Shown here: positions 11,527 to 23,992 of the stretch, piece by piece
How the letters are laid out: each line of letters opens with the position of its first letter
Numbering within the stretch: the first letter of the stretch is position 1
Source of the DNA: Proteles cristata cristata
Taxonomy: Eukaryota > Chordata > Mammalia > Carnivora > Hyaenidae
Assembly: GCA_017311185.1 (NCBI GenBank)
Contig: JAESUZ010003505.1
Span: forward strand, 1,054,001 to 1,118,000
Length of the DNA: 64,000 nt
Direction of reading: 5' to 3'
Position numbers and translations under genes: made by a program
The notes under the pieces: model-generated
Told to the model about the DNA's origin: nothing
The model's input: the letters and a program-made list of their open reading frames with translations, nothing else
The model's database searches: none

Positions 11527-14500
11527 ACTCAACCAAAAGCAAATTCCTTAATCAGAAGCTAAGAAATCAGTAAATCTGTATCATATTTGACTAGAAGGCA
11601 AATAGCTCATTTTGTTTTTACTATCATATGAAATAGTAATTTGTTGGTATTTACTATAAAGTTGTATTTTCATTTGTAATCAGGAATTTAATAGATTACT
11701 CTTTGGTAAAGAAGTCAACAGTCTCTTAAAGTCCTTCATCTTTTTGTTGATAGAAGTAAGTATTTCATTAGCGTGGATAGTTGTAAGTTCAAGAATTTTT
11801 TAGGGTAGAGAAGTTTTAGGATAAATAGGTTTTTTCTTAAACAAGAAAAATTTCACATAAATTTTTCTAATGCTTCACATTTTAATTATCTTAAGAATTA
11901 TTGTGTTTCTGAGAAGTGTTAGAATTTTACCTGAAATTATTTTCAGCACTATAAAATGGAGAGCTCCCTTTTCCAGTTCCTATACTTGAGCGTTGGATCA
12001 GATGCTTCCTCTGCTTTTCCATAGCCCTTCAGGCAACATATGTTATTAAACCACAGACAGTCACCAGGGAAAGCCCTGAGCATGTGGGAAATTAGGGTTC
12101 CTAAGTAGAAAGAAGTTGGTAAATCTATAAAAGTGTGGATAATCTCTCTCTCGGGCCATCTATCTACTTTAAATTATCCCTGTTAACCAAAATAAACTTA
12201 AGGAATCATTCCATGGTTAATGTGCTTTGATATATTTTGCTCAATTGTGGTCAGGAAGTCGATCTTACATTTCTATAACAAATGTTTTCTCTTGGCACTC
12301 AATGCTATTGATTTTGTGGGCAAAGGGACGTGATCAATGAAGTGACAGTTGCAGCCTAAAAATGATTGGGGCAGGAAATATAGTAATGATGAGCTAACCT
12401 CAAAAGGCTTAGCTTTGAGATGCTTATCTAGACCTCTTGGCTCCTCAAAATTGGGAGGGAATCCTGGGAGAGCTACTTTTTGCAAGGATTCTGTTGACAC
12501 ATACTTCATGTCAGGTCAGAAATACCATAAGAGCATCTTTTCCACTGTATTTTAGCCAAAGGGCTATCAACTCTTAAAGGGCACCATTAAAAAAATAAAC
12601 TTACATTCGTTATATCATGGAGAGAGGTGACTCCAAGAGGCCTTAACTTCAAGTTCTCTGAAAGGATCAAGTTCCATTTCTTACTCATTTTCAGGCGTAA
12701 AAGTGGCCATCCAAAAATTAAATGTTCTCTGCCATAGAAACAGCAGTTGACAAGTATATTTTGTCTGTATTTATATTTTTGTTAAAGTTTTTACAATGCC
12801 CAGGTTATGCTCATATAATTCTTGACCATGTTTATACTCATAGAATTCTTAGAAACTATTTCATTCACAGAGAAGATAATAGAATACTACAGTGTCCAGT
12901 AGATGCTAAGGATTAAACAGCAATGATTTATAAAGAATCCTTTGCTTTAAGATATCCCATAGTTTATGTGTCCACACACATGACATTGCAATAGGTTAAT
13001 TAAAGCAAGTATAATTTGTACAAGAAGTGGGAGCACGATTTTAAATAACTGGAGAAGGCCATTTGGAAAGCTTCTTGAAGAAGTACTGAGATTAGCATGA
13101 AGAATTGAGTAGACTTGTTAGACAAAAGATAAAGGCAATATGCATGCCTAGGCCCAAAAAATAGAAGGCTCTTGTCTGTTATACCATTTGGAGCTCAATA
13201 ATCCTAGATCATGTCCAGTGGTTTGAGAAAGGCACAAAGTAGAGAGAAATGTGGCTAATACTGGGCCCAATGATTGGTGTAAAGCCATCAGTGAAGGGCA
13301 TTAGACAAGGGAGAAAGACAGCCAGACCTATATGTAGGCTGATCTGGATGTACTTTTAATCAAAGAAGGATTGATGACTTTCACTGTCTATCTCTATCTG
13401 TATCAGTGTGCCCCAAAATGTACTTGGAAGAGCTCTGAGAACCAGTACGCTTCAAAGGATGCCAAACTATTAATAATCTTCCTTCCAGTGATACCTTTGC
13501 ATATGCTTGGAAAATACAAGCAATTTGACAAATTATGTAAATGCCCCTAACAGGTACCCATTGGATTAAAAATGCTACCATGAAAGAGTTTATATATTTC
13601 CCACACTAATCTCATTTACTTATTTTAAAAATAGTGGACAGTTATAACTTCTTAGATAATACTCTTAGGACATGAAAACATACTAACTAGTAGTGTATTA
13701 TCAGAATACATTGAACACTCTTTTAAATTAGGCTTATCCTAGACAAAGGCATCCATATGCAGTATCCATCTTATAGCATTAAAAGGTAAAGCAGAAAAGA
13801 AGGACCTTCTAAATCAATTTAGAATTGTGTCTTTGGATGTGTGCTTTATAAATTGACCTTTCTCATTACTAGGTTTTGCAGTATTTTTACAAAACACTCT
13901 TGATTAACAACAACAACAAACACCCTTCCGTTTGTGAGCTGTGTATCTGATATCCTGTCTTTTCAAAATTGAAGATTTTTTGAGTATTATTTAGATATTT
14001 CATTGATGTGAAAACTGAGCACTTGAGATTGTGGGCTCACAATGCCTTAGGCAACCAACCATATCAAAATATAGCGCACAGAAAGACTTTTACTACTCCT
14101 GCTATTTAAAGACCTATTTTCATGAGCTTATTAGCTACTAGTGATCCCGAAGGAGAAATACAATTAAAACTTAATCATACCAAAAGCTGGGATTCTTCTG
14201 ATTCAGCGAACTTGTAATCTATTATATTTAGTAGTTTACTTGTAAATGTCTAAATGCCACGAATGAGAATCGAATAAATGGACTTCATTCTGTGGCGGTA
14301 TCGCTCCTTCGAACTCACATCACAGGATTTGCCTCTTCTGTGTGCACTTCCCTCTATCATGCCCCCTCCCTCCTTTTTCACACTTTTCTGGGTCTTTAAA
14401 TTGTGGCATCTCTCTTTTCTTTTGTGAAAGCAGAATAGCTTCTCTTCCCTTTAACTATCATACTATACCATTCCCTAGATCTCATATATGAAATCAAATC

Positions 14501-15076
14501 CTTGTAAAACAGTTGATGCTGAAGAATTTGAGCCCACATTAGCAAGTCAAGTAAAGAGATTAGAGATATGTAAAAACCACACTCAGATGATCCTATATTT
14601 GCCCAGGAACTGGAGGTGAACAGGGATATTTCATTATTCAGAGGACCAAGATGACTACACTGTTTCAATTGCAAATATTGATTCTCATGTACGTTCCTGC
14701 CCTACCTCCCTACCTTCACCATGGCCTTTTGTTATGAGATAGCCTGGGCTTTTTTCAAAGCCATGTAAAACAGAAAGAAGCTGTGAGATGAAGGTGGAGG
14801 GGGGGGGCAGGTCTTGGCATTCACTTCTTCAGAGAAGCGGTTTCCACTGGTTTTATTCAGGGGCTATTCTGCTTTTTTGCTGCAGAAGGAAGTATGATCA
14901 GGGCATATCAAGCATGAGAGGAGACGCTAGGCATCCAGAGATTCTTCTGGTCTTCCAGCCATGTTCCCAGTTAGCTCCAATGTGCTGCCTCTGAGGAGAC
15001 ATTGACATTCAACTTGGCTGGCAGCTGTTGTCACAGAAGTGGTCTCTTTATCCAGCAGAGACTCAAGACCTTCAAA
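11527..15076. other. Unique sequence, no gene seen
   Basis: 3.5 kb with no gene and no SINE. A possible L2 remnant lies at about 12990-13330. A run of 8 G is found near 14799. Confidence 0.5.
12990..13330 (-). mobile_element. Possible L2 remnant, antisense
   Basis: Phrases such as GGAGAAGGCCATTTGGAAAG, AGGCAATATGCATGCC and TTTGAGAAAGGCACAAAG follow the order of the L2 3' region reverse complement (gaaggcc...gaggcaggagcatgc...gaacagcaagg). Divergence is high. Confidence 0.35.
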
Positions 15077-15094
15077 AAGGAAAGGAACAACTTA

Positions 15095-15252
15095 ATTTTT
15101 TTTTAATGTTTATTTATTATTGAGAGAGACAGACAGATCCTGAGCAGGGGAGAAGAAGAGAGAATCTGAAGCAGGCTCTAAACTGCCAAACCACAAGATT
15201 CTGACCTGAGCCAAAGTCAGACATTTAACCGACAGAGCTACCCAGGCGCCCC
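15095..15252 (-). mobile_element. CAN-SINE, internally shortened
   Basis: Antisense, only about 158 bases: the body between AGGCTCTAAACTG and CCAAACCACAAG lacks the stretch with the usual cagcacagagcc. Flanks AGGAAAGGAACAACTT and AAGAAAGGAGCAATTT are an imperfect target duplication. Confidence 0.88.
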
Positions 15253-15269
15253 AAAGAAAGGAGCAATTT

Positions 15270-16285
15270 CAATGGTTGACGTGTTGTCCGAGAACAAAAT
15301 TGACATTCTCAACGGCACTTCTTCTTCCATACTTCATGTATATTGAGTTTCCTGGTTTTACCAAATAGATTATGGATTATTTTGAAGTGACGCTTTGCAT
15401 GTATTTTAACTTTGATTTAAATTGTCATTTTTTTGTATCCACTCCTATCTTTCTATGGAGACAAAGAACCAGGCACACTGGAATAGAGGGTTCTCTCTCC
15501 CAACTGAAGATTCAGTCTCATAATTTTGAATAAATTAAATGAAGACCAAAGACCAAGGCCTATGACCATAAAAGTGGAACTGTAGCCAAGATTATATGTG
15601 CCACACTGCTGAGAGCTAAAGTAACTCATCAGGACCTGTTTTCTAGGAAGGTCTACCCGTAGTTCTTCAGATGAGTGAGGGAAAATCCTGCAGCATTGAG
15701 TCTCCAGGATTCTCTTGCTTGCTTCTCACACCTTTTAATTTCTACTTCTTCCTTTTGGCCTCTTTGTCCTCACATTATTCCTATTCCATCATCTTGTGAT
15801 CTAACGTTTGAAATGCTTCGCCATTTAGCCCTGGAAATCTTTGGTGCACCTTGAGGTAGCTGAGATAAATTGCCATATATCTATTTATATTTATTTACTT
15901 AAGTAAGTGGCTCCAAAATTCCCCAACAGTACTGAAGAGCTCCAATCTCTCCTTCCTGTACAGGAGAGCAAGTGATTTCCCACGGAGGCACCAGTCTCTT
16001 GTCTGGTTGTGTATTCCTGATATTGTCCATCATCAACTTTAGGCAAATTGGTTCTGAAAGTGACACAACTGTGCGTCAATATAACTTAAGTGTTTAAAGA
16101 TCAAACTTGCACAAAAGGAAAAAAATCCCCGTTCATTCCACGCACGTTGATGAATATCTGCTGTGTGCTGGATGCTCTTTTTAAAACTTGGGAGAAATTT
16201 AAACGAAACAAGCCAAGCTATATGCCTTTATGGGGCTGACTTTTCTAGCAATATACAATAAACCATATACATATGTGCATACTCT
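15270..16285. other. Unique sequence, no gene seen
   Basis: No gene or clear repeat. Confidence 0.5.
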
Positions 16286-16289
16286 ATTA

Positions 16290-16322
16290 TATATGATTAT
16301 ATATTATATATATAACACGATG

Positions 16323-16366
<44 letters not shown>

Positions 16367-16412
16367 CATGATGAAGTATAACACAATAATATATATAACA
16401 TGATGAAATATA
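16290..16412. repeat. (AT)n microsatellite with three 17-mer copies
   Basis: About 40 bases of pure AT from 16325. A 17-mer ATAACAYGATGAARTAT occurs at 16312-16328, 16363-16379 and 16395-16411, so the AT tract is embedded in a small minisatellite. Confidence 0.93.
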
Positions 16413-17430
16413 ATTCTGTGGCGAAGGGAAAAATAAGAACATGGTAAGGAGGACTGGTAGTGTTGAGGACAGAATGGAGGGCAACTCTATGTCATTTCTT
16501 AACCTGAAGGTAGACATTTGCTACTCTGAAGATATAGTTCCCTTCATTTGCATTTGGCTAAATCTCCGCCCCTATCTCCTAGGGTACCCAGGGGTTCAGG
16601 GTCACTGCTGTAAAGGGGTGTATAATGCAGATCTTCCCTCTTTCTCCCACTTGGAGACATGTAAGATTAACAAGGCTTTTTTCTTGATAGTCCATTCCTT
16701 TGGGTCCTGGCCAACAATGGCTGGAAGCTGGGAATTTAAGGTATAGTCCGTGTCTGGGATATCATGAGGAAACAAGCTCTGAATCTGTACAGCTTACATT
16801 CTAGTTACTCACCTGCAATGAGCAACCAAATAAGAAATAGCTGTAGAAGGCTCTAGTTGTCGTTGCAAAGAGAAGCAGAGAAGGCCACATATAGGCAAAT
16901 AGTTAAGACAGGTGTGTGTCTATCCAGTGATACTTGCCGAGTGCTGGTCAGTGAACAGCAGTGCTCTAAGCATCATCTCCTGCATAAACTCGGTTCTTAC
17001 TTGAAGTAACTTCTGAACTACTTACTACTCTTGTGTGCATTTTACATGTGAAGGATTTGTAGGTGAAGCATTCATGGTAAGCTACTTGTCCTTGATCAAT
17101 GATTATAGAAATCACTATTTCTATAATCTAAAATGAAATTCATAGTATTTCCCTCACATATACTTTAAAGATTAAGAAACTTTCCTTTTCAAGTAGCCCA
17201 GCTTATAGCCCGAACCCTGGCTGTAGCTTCTAAAACCCTATTTTTACCTCTTTACCTGTTTCTGGAATATTAAGGTTACATGATAGAATTACCATTTTTT
17301 CCCCCTGTGCTATAGTCATCCCAACGTATCCAATTTCTCATGCTTGTAATGTATTTCAGCTTTTCTCATTAATTAATTAGTGATCTGGGAGGCAATATCT
17401 CATTTTATACAAAATAATAGCAAATATTCA
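16413..17430. other. Unique sequence, possible MIR trace
   Basis: No gene. About 16930-17095 has the order of MIR antisense phrases (GAGTGCTGGTCAGTGAACAG, CATTTTACATGTGAAGGA, AAGCTACTTGTCC) but is very weak. Confidence 0.4.
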
Positions 17431-17434
17431 CACA

Positions 17435-17610
17435 TTTCTTATAGTCCAGGTACTGTCCTCAAGTCTTTGCATATGTTAACTCATTGTAACCTTGTTCATA
17501 AACATTGCTGTTAGGGACTCCTTTTGTAGACAGAGAACTGAGGCACAGAAGAATCAGGGCACTTGCCAACACTTGGGTATGGTGAATGCAGAGCTCAGGT
17601 TCAAGTGGAG
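17435..17610 (-). mobile_element. MIR SINE, antisense
   Basis: CCAGGTACTGTCCTCAAG, ATGTTAACTCATTGTAACCT, TAGACAGAGAACTGAGGCAC and CAGAGCTCAGGTTCAA follow the MIR reverse-complement order. Confidence 0.8.
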
Positions 17611-17694
17611 ACATTGGGATCCAGAATCTGTGCATCTTCATACTACATGGACTTTCTTGCATGTTATTTCTGCATTAAAAATGAGAACAGTTTA

Positions 17695-17892
17695 GGGGCA
17701 CCAGGGTGGCTCAGTCGGTAAAGCGTCCAAATCTTAATTTTGGCCAAGGTCCTGATTTCATGGTTCATGGGATTGAGCCCAGCCTGGGGCTCTGTGCTGA
17801 CAGTGAAGAGCCTGCTTGGGATTCTGAGTCTCCCTCTCTCTCTCTGCCTCTTCCCTGCTTCCTCTCTCTCTCTCTCTCAAATAAATAAAATA
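17695..17892 (+). mobile_element. CAN-SINE with short target duplication
   Basis: Complete head to tail (GGGGCACCAGGGTGGCTCAG to AAATAAATAAAATAAAA). Flanks AGAACAGTTTA and AGAACTGTTTA support the ends. Confidence 0.92.
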
Positions 17893-18074
17893 AAAAAGAA
17901 CTGTTTATAAAATTAAGTTTCATTATGGTACAAATTTGAAGGTCTGTTCCATGGCTTCTGGTTTTGGGGGATTTTACATATCTAAACAATATGGAGGCCA
18001 GGAGCAATATCAAACACTGAAAGACAAGTAGCTCTTTTCAGCTAACTCCTTCTGCCAATCCAGAACGACTGCTG

Positions 18075-18078
<4 letters not shown>

Positions 18079-18119
<41 letters not shown>
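18079..18119. repeat. (TC)20 microsatellite
   Basis: 41 uninterrupted bases of TC. It is not within a recognisable SINE. Confidence 0.98.
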
Positions 18120-18122
<3 letters not shown>

Positions 18123-19186
18123 ACCACATTTTAGCCACATCTCAAGAACTGCCTTAGAATCACACAAGTTTGAAGAGTCATGGTCATGAAAACATGCTAA
18201 TTAGCAACAATTCAGCTCCTAGGCCTGCAAAACTAGCGATTATAAGTAAGATTATAAACTTACTTAGGCCTGTGTGTACATGTGTGTGAGTGTGTTTTAT
18301 TTGGTTTGGTTTTTCATAAATCGAAACTCAACTGTCTAAATCATATTTTTTTGTGTGTGTGAAACACTTGATCGCGGGTTATTATTTGTGACATACTATG
18401 GATTTGAAAATTATACCACACTGCTCCTGGAAAGAAATATAATTAAAAGGCTAGGAAAACCTTTTAACTTTTAGTAATTGTAATCAGCAGTGTCTCTAGC
18501 AGTGCATTTTTCCTACAAGCTGTTTACAAAGGAATTGTACTGAGACCCACTTCATTCTGATTTGTTTTTCTCTTTTAATGCTATTGAAACAGAATCCTTT
18601 CTCTGCAAGTGGAGGAAAATCTAATACAAGGCTTTTACAGATATAACAGATTGCCTATTATCTCATTCTTGCCTTCAGACATTTAAAAAGTACATAAATA
18701 TTGAAAATGTTCAAGTGCCCGTTTAGACGTTATTACCGAAAAACTTAATATTGGCAGGTACTTCATGCACTGTATCCTGCATTTAACAAAGTTTGTATAG
18801 TTCAGATTTTCAGGTAATCTTAAAGGGCAGAGGAAGAGGTTGGTATATCTCTGTTTCCCTTATCTTAACTGAGAAGGAAGTAATATGCCAAGGACTTTAT
18901 TTATCACCGTAAATATTAGAACCTACGGGTTATTTGGAAGGTTTATTTAATCTAAAAGTATCAACATTATCTAAAACCAAATTATTGTGAAAAACAGTCA
19001 GTAGATGTTTTCAGCTTCTGGTCAGTTTTTCTTTGGGAATCTTTGTTTAGAGCCATTGTGTGTGATGGGGGGACATAACAAACAGAGGTTTCTTACCATT
19101 TCCATGGACTTTGCTTGGCTCATCAGTGCTTCTCACCGACCTTGACATCAGATTGAACTACAGATAGGACCGTTAGTGACAATGGT
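18120..19186. other. Unique sequence, no gene seen
   Basis: AT-rich, no gene, no clear repeat. A short GT-rich patch lies at 18270-18297. Confidence 0.5.
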
Positions 19187-19372
19187 CGTAAGAGCTAATA
19201 TTTGTGGAATGCTTAACATGTGCCAAAGTCTATATTATATACTTCACAAAGGGTGCCTCGGTCAGTACTCTGAACAACAGCCTGAGTCCAATACCATTAA
19301 TATTCCCATTTTACAAGTGAACAAAATGAGGTCTAGAGATGTAAGTAACTTGCTCACGGTGGCATGGTAAAT
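19187..19372 (-). mobile_element. MIR SINE, antisense
   Basis: AGCTAATATTTGTGGAATGC, ACATGTGCCAAAGTCT, CCCATTTTACAAGTGAACAA and GTAAGTAACTTGCTCACGG match the MIR reverse complement in order and spacing. Confidence 0.85.
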
Positions 19373-19422
19373 GTCACCCCTGAATACAATCCTGGTCACT
19401 TTGACTTTAGAAGCCCAGTCTT

Positions 19423-19639
19423 GGGGCACCTGGGTGGCTCAGTCGGTTAAGCATCCAACTTTGGCTCAGGTCATGATCTCACAGTTTGTGGGTTCGAGCC
19501 CCGCGTCGGGCTCTGTGCTGACTGCCAGCTCAGAGCCTGGAGGCTGTTTCAGATTCTGTGTCTCCCTCTCTCTCTGACCCTCCCCTGCTCACACTGTTTC
19601 TCTCTCTCTCAGAAATAAATACAACATTTAAAAAATGTT
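19423..19639 (+). mobile_element. CAN-SINE with perfect 17-bp target duplication
   Basis: Full-length felid SINE close to the family consensus. TTTAGAAGCCCAGTCTT occurs exactly at 19406-19422 and 19640-19656. The intact duplication and good consensus match indicate a young insertion. Confidence 0.97.
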
Positions 19640-19788
19640 TTTAGAAGCCCAGTCTTAGCCACGCAAAGTCTTCAAAGCCATCCATAAGGCTTTGTACATC
19701 ATGGTTTATTTCTGTAGTGCTACTTAATGTTATAATATCTGAGAAATCTCCTGAGTCTTTTCCACACAAAACATAAAATAAAAGTTCT

Positions 19789-20205
19789 GGGGAGCCTGGA
19801 TGGCTCAGTGAGTTAAACATGCAACTCTTTTTTTTTTTTTTTTTTTTTTTTTTATTTATTTCTAGGAGAGAGAGACAGACAGCGTGAGCAGGGGAGGGTC
19901 AGAGGGAGAGAGGGAGTCACAGACTCTGAAACAGGCTCCAGGCTCCGAGCTGGCAGTCAGCACAGAGCGACACGGGGCTCGAACCCACTAACCGCTAGAT
20001 CACGACCCAAGCGAAAGTCGGACGCTTAACCGACTAAGCCACCCAGGCGCCCCTAAACATGCAACTCTTGATTTAGGCTCAGATCCATGAGGTTGAGCCC
20101 TGTGTAGGGCTCTGGGCTTACCGTGTGGAGCCTGCTTGGAATTCTTTCCCTTTTTCTCTGCCCCTGCCCCTTCTCAAAATAAATAAATAAACATTAAAAA
20201 AACGT
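19789..20205 (+). mobile_element. Older CAN-SINE split by a younger one
   Basis: Head GGGGAGCCTGGATGGCTCAG at 19789-19829. Body (GTAGGGCTCTGGGCTTACCG) and AAATAAATAAAC tail resume at 20070-20205 after the nested antisense SINE at 19830-20053. The outer copy has an older, diverged body. Confidence 0.93.
19830..20053 (-). mobile_element. Young CAN-SINE nested in another SINE
   Basis: Antisense, close to consensus, with a T run of about 24 at its left end. TAAACATGCAACTCTT is repeated exactly at 19814-19829 and 20054-20069, giving a perfect 16-bp target duplication within the outer SINE. Confidence 0.97.
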
Positions 20206-20844
20206 TTAAGTGCCAACATATTTTTATTCAGTCAGGAAAAATAATCTTTACTAAATCATAGGTACTTCCATGAAGTAATTAGAGGTCTCTGATAAATTAA
20301 GTAGTAAGCTATTTTTATTTACTTTTTTCTCTTTCAGAGTGTTTACCCTCTGCCCCAATATGAAATGAGCTATTGCAGACAAGAGCCTATCTGAGAATAA
20401 CAGCCTACACTTAAGAATGAATTAACATAAAAAAAGAATGAATTAACCTATCTCATAGTAAACCAGATTTATTTACTGAGTGCCTGTGTGGGGGGATATT
20501 CATTTCCTAGGGCAGCCATAACAAATGACCGCAGACTTGGTGCCTTGCAACAACAACAGAAATTCATTCTCCTTCTGGAGGCCAGAAGTCTGAAATCAAG
20601 GTGTTGTCAAGACCACAATTCCTCCTAAGGCTCTAGGGGAGAAGCCCCACTTGCCTTCTGGTTAAGAGAGTTCCTTCGCTTGTGGCTGTATAACTAGAGT
20701 CTATGACTACTTTGTTACAAGAACTTCTTCCCCGTGTGTGTCTTTTATAAGGAAACTAGTCAATTAATTTGACTAGCACGTTCTCATTTTGAGATCCTTA
20801 GATGAATAGCACCTGCAGAAACCCTTTTTCTATATAAAGACACA

Positions 20845-20971
20845 GGGGCGCCTGGGTGGCTTAGTCAGCTAAGCGTCCGACTTCGGCTCAGGTCATATTT
20901 CACAGTTCGTGGGTTCGAGCCCCGCATCAGGCTCTGTGCCGACAGCTCAGAGCCTGGAGACTGTTTCCGAT

Positions 20972-21021
<50 letters not shown>

Positions 21022-21085
21022 CCTCCCCCACTCATGCCCAGTCTCTCTCTGTCTCAAAAATAAATAAACTATAAAAAAATTTTTT
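20845..21085 (+). mobile_element. CAN-SINE with expanded CT segment
   Basis: GGGGCGCCTGGGTGGCTTAG head, near-consensus body, tail AAATAAACTATAAAAAAATT. Flanks TAAAGACACA (20835-20844) and TAAAGACATA (21086-21095). The CT-rich segment has grown into a 43-base TC repeat. Confidence 0.94.
20976..21018. repeat. (TC)21 within SINE
   Basis: 43 uninterrupted TC bases inside the right half of the SINE at 20845. Confidence 0.98.
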
Positions 21086-21189
21086 TAAAGACATAAACAC
21101 AGCATTCTTGGGGGTAGACCACAGACCTACATTTTTGAGGGCTACTATTTACCCAACCACAGGGAGAAATAAAATATGAAAGGTACCTT

Positions 21190-21540
21190 CGATTTCTAAA
21201 CTCTGGACCAGAAGTTAGATTGGACTATTAACTGACGTAAAGGATACAGAAAGGGAGACATGTAAAGAGAAAAAATAAAGTAAGCGATGTATTTTATGGG
21301 AGATTAATTGAGGTTGAGATACTAGTGTTTATACCAAGGAGTGGATTCACTTTTTTGTTTTGGAGCTCAAGGAAGAGGTTAGGGACTGGAAGTATTGGTT
21401 TTTGAAGACTCTTCCACATTCAAGATGAAGCCGTATGGGTGTTTTAGTTTGCTTAGAGGAGAGTATGAATAACCATATTGGGAAGAGAACAGAGTCAGAG
21501 AAAGAATACTACAGAACTTACATTGCTTCCATTTGTTATA
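21190..21540 (-). mobile_element. L2 LINE fragment, antisense
   Basis: GGAGCTCAAGGAAGAGGTTA, GGGACTGGAAGTATTGG and AGAGCAGAGTCAGAG-like phrases follow the L2 reverse complement (ggagctcaggagagaggtc, ggctggagatatagat). The left limit is soft. Confidence 0.55.
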
Positions 21541-22994
21541 TAGCCAGAAAAGAAGCTATTAAGAGAAACTGCAAAGGAATGTGCAGATATCATATATTGT
21601 GTTAAGTACATGAAAGGCACAGGTGAGGAACATAGGAAATTGAATAGAGGAAAGTAGACACAGGAAGATGCCAGATAGAAATTGCTTATTTCGTAATATT
21701 ACTGGAAATCAGGTCTGTGTCTTGCTAGTAAGAAGAATCACAGCAACATTTCACTTCTTTATTCAATTCACTGAATGTGAAGCGTGTCAGAATAATGTAT
21801 GGATCCCATACCTTTTCATTTATCTCTAGCCCTTTGTTTTGGCTTCCAAGTATACAGACGATAAGAATCTAGTATAATTTTACTGTATCCCAAACTGACC
21901 AGTATGATAAATATCTGAGCCTGTCACTGTTAGACCTGACCCATGGTCCCTGTAGACCAGAAGGTTCTGAGTGACTGATTTCCCTCTCCCTTTGTGCACA
22001 CGAGCATAGTTAGTGATTCTGTCTATTAGACTAAGCAAGTAAACAAGCTTGGTCCTTTGGGCCGCAAGTATGACAGTGGCGGTAAGCTCAAGTTGTTTCC
22101 TGTCATTGTGTCGGCTTTTCTTTTCCAACAACTGTTTAGTTTAGTTTTGATGAAAACCCAAACTTTGAATCTATAGCTTAAAAAGAGTCTTGTCTATATA
22201 AACGTTGCACCTACACCTAATATTGGCAGCATTTCTCAAATGTGTTTCCTTATCGCCCCCAAACACTTTTTAAACTTCTTCCTCTAATCATGCACCTATT
22301 AGGTTTTAATGCCACAGATATGTTGCATATGTATTTGTGTATCGTAACATTTGTAGGCAACACCCATTGTGATAGAAGAGTTTTTTCGAACCAGTCTTAA
22401 CCAAATTTTGCCCCCTGGGGGACAATATCATCATGTTGAAAGCATGTGGTTTTGGGCCTTTGTATTACAGTTCATTTTGGCCCCTGCAATAGTGACAGAG
22501 TATCTAGTACATAGAGGCAAGTACTTTACTTGGTAATCATTTTATGTCCAGGAGAGAGCATATTTTACTTCCCTCCGCTGGAGATTTGGCCACATTATTA
22601 ATAAAGCTAATGAAAATTTAACTTCATAGATACTTACTGCTGAAGTTAAATTTTTACCACTATTACTTATGATTTAAATTTAATCAAGTGCCACACTGTA
22701 GTGGGTGCCATCATCAGTCCATATCTTGACTCAATGAATTGTTCCGGAATGACCTACGTAAAAGTCATCTGCTGAACTTAGTCACACAGAAAGGAAATTC
22801 AAAAGCTTTCAGGCCTATTAGTATTAATCTTTACTTTTTAAGCTGTAATATTTGAAACTCATCTTAGTCTATATTCTCAGATCTGATATATTTTTAATGC
22901 ACTGATTTTCCACCTCACACATTTGCTTCTTCAGAAGTATTCAGTAAATGGAAACTACGTGTGTGGGGGTGTGTGTGTGTGAGGGGGTGGTGTT
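21541..22994. other. Unique sequence, no gene seen
   Basis: 1.4 kb without gene or firm repeat; a short GT/G-rich tract at 22960-22992. Confidence 0.5.
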
Positions 22995-23260
22995 CAGGCC
23001 AAAATCTTTGGAGCTATCCTTGTCATCTTCAACTCAGTCTATACAGCCTGTGTGTCAGCAATCCTTGTCAACTCTGCCTTCAACATAGAACCAGAATTCA
23101 ACCACGTTTCTCCACCCTCAGGGTAGCCTGAGTCACAGTTGTGTCCCACCTCGATTCTCTCAAAGTCTCCTCAGCTGTACTTCGAATTCCACCTTTTCCC
23201 TCTACAGTCTGTTCAACTGCTCCCAATAGCAGCCAGAGGATCTGTTAAGAAAGAACTCAG

Positions 23261-23374
23261 GGGGCACCTGGGTGGCTCGGTTGGTTAAGCATCTGACTCT
23301 TGGTTTCAGCTCAGGTCATGATCTCGCGGTCTGTAAGATCAAGCCCCGTGTCAGGGTGTGTGAGCCTGCTTGCG

Positions 23375-23417
<43 letters not shown>

Positions 23418-23477
23418 CCCGCCCCTGCTTGCAATCTTTCTCTATCATGATAAATAAATAAACATTAAAAATAAAGA
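23261..23477 (+). mobile_element. CAN-SINE inserted in L2, with CT expansion
   Basis: GGGGCACCTGGGTGGCTCGG head, shortened body and AAATAAATAAACATTAAAAA tail. 37 bases of pure TC at 23377-23413. Confidence 0.94.
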
Positions 23478-23992
23478 TAGAATTTAGATCGTGTCATGCT
23501 TCTTTTCATTACTCGTTGCTAACTCCCGTCTCACTGAGTGTAAAAGCCAAGCCCTTCCGTGGACTCAGAGGTCCACGGTAATGTGCTGTCCATTTCATCC
23601 TCCACTTTCTTTGCTTGCTCACTTTGCTTGGGCCACACCGACCTCTCTGCTATTTCTTGAATGGTCTAAAACATCCGTACGTCAAGGCTTTTCGTGTTTG
23701 TTCCCTTAACCCAGAATGTTCTTTGCTCCTATGTTCTTGTAATTTGTTCTTCCTTTGCTGCTTCTCCCAGTTCAAATATACGCACTTTAGTGAGGTTTTC
23801 CCCAGCCACCACATTTTAAATAGCCAAAAGAAACCCCAAAATCCTTTGAGGGGGAATCTCTTATTGCTTTCACATGGCTTTGTATTCATCTCAGAATTTG
23901 CACCAAAAGTATCCTCAGTATTTATAAACGATTTGTCCATCTCCAATCACCATTAAAGTCCCTCTGGGACAGAAATCTTACCTTCATGTTTA

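Larger units (their letters stand above)
20497..21180 (-). mobile_element. Old LTR-like repeat (MaLR-type?), split by a SINE
   Basis: TCATTTCCTAGGGCAGCCAT, AACAACAACAGAAATTCATT, CTGGAGGCCAGAAGTCTGAA, TCTTTTATAAGGAAACTAGT and TTGAGGGCTACTATTTACCC follow the complement of an abundant mammalian LTR-type repeat. The complement has ttctgttgtt downstream of a degraded poly(A) site. Family assignment is from memory and uncertain. No coding part is present. Confidence 0.6.

Noticed and set aside
23615..23956. 113-codon frame and 98-codon antisense frame
   Set aside because: Lie inside the L2 3' region; relic or chance frames, not a host gene.
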